DNA of 17,512 bases from Candidatus Ruthturnera sp. (lineage in GTDB: Bacteria; Pseudomonadota; Gammaproteobacteria; PS1; Pseudothioglobaceae), in the NCBI GenBank assembly GCA_018648985.1, contig JABGOT010000106.1, forward strand, positions 1 to 17,512. The letters run 5' to 3'. The stretch's first letter is position 1, and each line of letters begins with the position of its first letter. A program made the position numbers and the translations under genes. This document shows positions 14,485 to 17,512 of this stretch, in pieces. The notes beneath the pieces were generated by a model, which was given only the letters and a program-made list of their open reading frames with translations, did not search any database and had not been told where the DNA came from.

Positions 14485-15845
14485 CGAACCAATTGATCAA
14501 TTGTTGCTTTGAAATCCAGCACTGCTTTTTGATAATTTGTAGCCACCTGCGCATAACCAAGCTGAGCATTCTGTTCGTTATTTTGTGCACTAATCACAAA
14601 GCTTGCCTGGCCGCTACCATTAGCATAACGAGCCTTTTCCTCTACCGTTCTAGCTTTAGCAATTGCAATTTGCTTTTTATTGGATTTAAGCATCTTCATT
14701 AGTAAGTTAATTTTTTCTTTAAGCGTAACTGCTTTCACATTAAGATCAAGCAATTGCTCTTGTTTATATCGTGCCAAACGCGCTAATTTAATTTCTGCTC
14801 GTTTGATGTTGTTACTACTTTTAACCCCACCAAGCGGATACGACAAACCCAAACCAACATTCCAGGTAGTGCTTTGATTTTCTAACGAATTTGAATAATT
14901 GGTATTTTCTCCATCGCTTACCAAGCCTAAATTTAAATCTAATTTTGCTTGTGATTCATTTTTAAAACTACGCAACTGTCGCTTCAAGGTTTTTTGATCT
15001 AAGGTGGTAATTTTCAAGACTCTAGTACTGCTTAATGATTGCGTATCTTTAGCGATGTAAGCTTTGTACAAATCCATTTTGGCAACCACTTGATTAAAGC
15101 TAAGTGCCAACGTAATGGCGATTTCATGGCGTAATAGAGTTAGATCTTGCTGTGCTTGTAATAACTGCTGCTGCGCCCTTTGATAAGCATCTTCTTGCAA
15201 TAATACATCAACTTTATCAACAACAGAAGCGGCAAATTTTTGCTTAACTAGGTTTAGCTCTTGCTCAGCCAAAACCAGTCGGCGCTCATTGATTAACTGC
15301 TGTTCTTGAGCGTAAGCCAAATCAACAAAACGCTTGAGTTTTTTAAGAATAAAACCCTCTTCTTGCTCAAGTCGATCCAGTGTATTTTTATCAATGGCAA
15401 TTTGAGCAACATCCCCATCAAGTTGGTCATTCACGCCATTTCGGTTACGTAATAGTGGGTATGTGTAATCTAGTGAAAACTTATTACGTGTTGTATCAAC
15501 ATCTTTACTCTTATCTTTCCAAGTGTGCTTAAAGGTGATGTCGCTACCCGAATCGGCTAACTTTCTCGTTGCAGACACATCAACTGAAGTTGTGTCTAAC
15601 TTATTATAAGTGCTAGATGATATGCTGCCAGCATCTTCATTTTTATAATTACTATCAATTGCAACAATCCAATCTTCATTAGCGCTAGTTAGGTGCTTTT
15701 CAACTTGTTTAATTTGGCTTGATAATGCTTGTTGCTCAAAAAAAGGATGAGTGTTTTTTAGCCTCTCAACAAACTCATATTCACTAATTGCCTGAACATT
15801 AAATCCAGTTAATAAGACTGCAATAGCGATAAAAATTTGCTTCAT
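14481..15845 (-). CDS. TolC-family outer-membrane channel protein
   Basis: A 454-residue outer-membrane efflux-type protein. The signal peptide is clear (MKQIFIAIAVLLTGFNVQA, residues 1-19). The mature part shows the TolC pattern: two long alpha-helical repeats rich in Gln, Ala, Leu and Lys (about 150-260 and 355-454) separated by beta segments (SLDYTYPLLRN, GLGLSYPLGG). Relatives form trimeric tunnels that work with inner-membrane transporters and periplasmic adaptor proteins to export drugs, proteins or polysaccharides. No adaptor or transporter gene lies nearby, so its partner is elsewhere and its substrate unknown. The start overlaps the aroK stop (ATGA at 15842-15845), and its stop overlaps the M61 start in the same way. 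The protein is diverged, so I give no gene symbol. Confidence 0.88.
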   Translation of the reverse strand: MKQIFIAIAVLLTGFNVQAISEYEFVERLKNTHPFFEQQALSSQIKQVEKHLTSANEDWIVAIDSNYKNEDAGSISSSTYNKLDTTSVDVSATRKLADSGSDITFKHTWKDKSKDVDTTRNKFSLDYTYPLLRNRNGVNDQLDGDVAQIAIDKNTLDRLEQEEGFILKKLKRFVDLAYAQEQQLINERRLVLAEQELNLVKQKFAASVVDKVDVLLQEDAYQRAQQQLLQAQQDLTLLRHEIAITLALSFNQVVAKMDLYKAYIAKDTQSLSSTRVLKITTLDQKTLKRQLRSFKNESQAKLDLNLGLVSDGENTNYSNSLENQSTTWNVGLGLSYPLGGVKSSNNIKRAEIKLARLARYKQEQLLDLNVKAVTLKEKINLLMKMLKSNKKQIAIAKARTVEEKARYANGSGQASFVISAQNNEQNAQLGYAQVATNYQKAVLDFKATIDQLVR

Positions 15846-16363
15846 TTTGGTACGGATTTTTTAATTTCACTAATGATAGCGTAAAGCTTTTTACCTGTAG
15901 TGTCAATCACCACATCGGCAACCTCTTGATAAAAACCCTCTCTAGCTTCCACCAAATCACGAATAGTTTTCTCTCGATTGCTTGACTGTTCTAGCAAAGG
16001 GCGTGATTTAGAATTAGCCGTTCGCTTTACTAGCTGCGCAATACTAGAGGATAAATACACCACAAAACTACCCTGCTTTAATAATGCCCTATTCTCTTCT
16101 TTAATAACAATACCACCGCCAGTAGCAATGACAATATTAGGAATCTCACACAAATCTTTCAGCATTTGAGTTTCTCGCTTGCGAAACCCTTCTTCGCCTT
16201 CTACATCAAAAATATGATCGATAGCAACACCGGTGCGGGCAACAATTTCAAAATCAGAATCAAAGAAATCACGTTTTAACACGCAAGCAAGGCGACGGCC
16301 AACCGAAGTCTTGCCAGAGCCCATCGGGCCGACTAAAACAACATTGGTTGGCTGGTTACCCAT
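15842..16363 (-). CDS. aroK: Shikimate kinase
   Basis: Phosphorylates shikimate at O3 with ATP, in the chorismate pathway. From the ATG at 16363 the protein is 173 residues, the same length as E. coli AroK, opening MGNQPTNVVLVGPMGSGKTS with Walker A at 12-19. Shikimate-binding elements are D37 (FFDSDFE), R61 (GEEGFRKRE) and GGG (82-84), and the lid and adenine-binding region include RTANSKSRPLLE. A TTG at 16417 would add 18 residues overlapping the upstream zinc-finger gene; I reject it because the added part is unlike the family and overlaps another gene. aroB, often beside aroK, is absent; instead aroK is coupled to a TolC-type gene by an ATGA overlap. The gap to the upstream gene is 17 bases. 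Confidence 0.95.
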   Translation of the reverse strand: MGNQPTNVVLVGPMGSGKTSVGRRLACVLKRDFFDSDFEIVARTGVAIDHIFDVEGEEGFRKRETQMLKDLCEIPNIVIATGGGIVIKEENRALLKQGSFVVYLSSSIAQLVKRTANSKSRPLLEQSSNREKTIRDLVEAREGFYQEVADVVIDTTGKKLYAIISEIKKSVPK

Positions 16364-16380
16364 AATATGGTCAAGGGCGA

Positions 16381-16572
16381 TTAAGCCAGTTGATAACTTG
16401 CACCGCAATACGGGCAAGCTGCTTTACCTGTTGTGTCAAACTTCAAAAAAACCTTGGGATGCATATTCCACTTTTGCGCATTTTTTGGTGGACAATGAAA
16501 GGGTAATTCCTTAGCCTCGACCGTAGAATGACTAACGTGTTTTTGCTGAAAATCGTCTACTGATGAATTCAT
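16381..16572 (-). CDS. Small CHCC zinc-finger domain protein
   Basis: A 63-residue protein of the zf-CHCC type (resembling the zinc-binding part of the mitochondrial complex I subunit NDUFS6). Counting from the ATG at 16572, the putative zinc ligands are C27, H38, C53 and C56, in the segments ELPFHCPP, MHPKVFL and AACPYCGASYQL. Function is unknown; such genes are commonly found directly after ilvE in gammaproteobacteria, as here. The ATG overlaps the ilvE stop in a TAATG junction and has an AAGGGG ribosome site inside the ilvE 3' end, so I prefer it to a GTG two codons upstream. Translation should be coupled to ilvE. Confidence 0.88.
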   Translation of the reverse strand: MNSSVDDFQQKHVSHSTVEAKELPFHCPPKNAQKWNMHPKVFLKFDTTGKAACPYCGASYQLA

Positions 16573-17501
16573 TAGCACACCCCTTTGGCAATCCAGCTTT
16601 TGTATTTATCATTACGTCCATAAACGCAATCAAAATACAAGGTTTGTAACTGTTCAGTTATTGGGCCACGTGCACCACTACCAATCGTACGATTGTCTAA
16701 TTCACGAATCGGGGTAACTTCAGCCGCTGTACCGGTAAAGAAGGCTTCATCTGCACAATACACCTCATCACGAGTAATGCGTTTTTCAATAATTTTATAA
16801 CCTAAATCTTGCGCCAAAGTAAAGATGGTATCACGAGTAATGCCAGCCAATGCTGAGGTTAGGTCAGGCGTGTAAATAACACCATCACGAACAATGAAGA
16901 AGTTTTCACCACTGCCTTCAGCTACAAAGCCATCAACATCTAATAACAATGCCTCATCATAGCCGTCAGTTAGTGCTTCTTGTAATGCTAGCATCGAATT
17001 AATATAGTTACCATTTGCCTTGGCCTTAGTCATAGCGATATTTACGTGGTGACGCGTGTAACTAGAGGTACGAATACGAATGCCGTTCTTCATATTGTCT
17101 TCGCCCAAATAAGAACCCCACTCCCACGCAGCAATAATTGTATGCACTTTTAAACCATCTGCACGCAAACCCATACCCTCTGAGCCATAAAAACTCATTG
17201 GGCGAATGTAGGCGCTATCAAGGTTGTTTTTAGCCACAGCGTCTTTTTGCGCTTGATTAATTTCATCTTTTGAAAAACCAATATCCATATTCATGATTTT
17301 GGCGGAATTAAACAAACGATCCGTATGTTCTTCAATTCTAAAAATTGCAGGGCCATTATCCGTTTCGTAAGCACGAACACCTTCAAACACACCCATACCA
17401 TAATGCAATGTATGTGTTAATACGTGGACCTTAGCATCACGCCAATCAACCCACTCACCATCAAACCAAATTAAACCATCTCTATCGTCAAATCCTGGCA
17501 T
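16572..17501 (-). CDS. ilvE: Branched-chain amino acid aminotransferase
   Basis: A PLP enzyme of fold type IV (309 residues) that makes the last step in leucine, isoleucine and valine synthesis and the first in their breakdown, using glutamate/2-oxoglutarate. Visible elements are the opening IWFDGEWVDWRDAKVHVLTHTLHYGMGVFEG split into the usual N-terminal strands, the R-rich RIEEHTDRL, the PLP lysine, most likely K161 (KANGNYINS), VAEGSGENFFIVRDG, and the phosphate-binding GITRDTI and TGTAAEVTPI segments. An AAGGA site lies just before the ATG at the right edge of the window. Its promoter is outside the window. It is the first visible gene of the long minus-strand run. Confidence 0.97.
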   Translation of the reverse strand: MPGFDDRDGLIWFDGEWVDWRDAKVHVLTHTLHYGMGVFEGVRAYETDNGPAIFRIEEHTDRLFNSAKIMNMDIGFSKDEINQAQKDAVAKNNLDSAYIRPMSFYGSEGMGLRADGLKVHTIIAAWEWGSYLGEDNMKNGIRIRTSSYTRHHVNIAMTKAKANGNYINSMLALQEALTDGYDEALLLDVDGFVAEGSGENFFIVRDGVIYTPDLTSALAGITRDTIFTLAQDLGYKIIEKRITRDEVYCADEAFFTGTAAEVTPIRELDNRTIGSGARGPITEQLQTLYFDCVYGRNDKYKSWIAKGVC

Positions 17502-17512
17502 TTTTATTCCTT

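Noticed and set aside
16364..16417. A longer aroK form beginning at TTG 16417
   Set aside because: It would add 18 residues that overlap the zinc-finger gene and do not resemble the family; ATG 16363 gives exactly 173 residues like E. coli AroK.
16573..16578. GTG start two codons upstream for the zinc-finger protein
   Set aside because: The ATG at 16572 forms a TAATG junction with ilvE and is well spaced from AAGGGG.

Overview
The window looks like a chromosomal segment of an AT-rich gammaproteobacterium with a compact genome. The Isc proteins keep their cysteine ligands at the same residue numbers as in E. coli. The gene set (an EpsC-type cysE directly before an isc operon, paired c-type cytochromes, tightly overlapping genes) resembles marine sulfur-oxidising Gammaproteobacteria of the SUP05/Thioglobus and thiotrophic-symbiont type. 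That placement is inferred from memory of such genomes, not from a search. I see no mobile element, CRISPR array, rRNA, tRNA or clear sign of recent transfer. No stretch over 300 bases lacks a gene; the longest gap is 154 bases (5010-5163).

Layout. At the left edge, metG (1-1106, minus, 3' end cut off) diverges from the Fe-S carrier ATPase gene mrp/apbC (1200-2282, plus). A good sigma70-like promoter (TTGACT, 17 bases, TATTAT) then drives a three-gene plus-strand unit: a diheme cytochrome c4-like protein, a secreted pentaheme cytochrome with a C-terminal beta-rich domain, and a 141-residue cytosolic-looking protein of unknown function. The three are joined by TAATG stop/start overlaps. This unit is the least explained part of the window.

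Between 5010 and 5163 the plus unit meets the end of the minus-strand isc operon. The gap holds a large imperfect inverted repeat (about 5043-5167). Reading leftward from 10314, the isc operon is iscR-iscS-iscU-iscA-hscB-hscA-fdx, complete apart from iscX. A near-perfect 25-bp palindrome overlaps the iscR promoter and looks like an IscR autoregulatory operator.

Upstream of iscR, also on the minus strand, is cysE (serine acetyltransferase). Its extended -10 element is placed so that the predicted transcript starts on the A of the ATG, which would make a leaderless mRNA.

Farther right is one long minus-strand run: ilvE, a CHCC zinc-finger protein, aroK, a TolC-family outer-membrane protein, an M61 peptidase with a PDZ domain, a TtcA-type tRNA thiolase and an LpxL-type acyltransferase. 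Most of these genes overlap by 1 to 19 bases, so they are probably cotranscribed and partly translationally coupled.

Functionally, much of the window concerns sulfur and iron: CysE starts cysteine synthesis, IscS takes sulfur from cysteine, IscU/IscA/HscAB/Fdx build and deliver clusters, Mrp may carry clusters, IscR senses them, and TtcA is a likely client that also needs sulfur from IscS.
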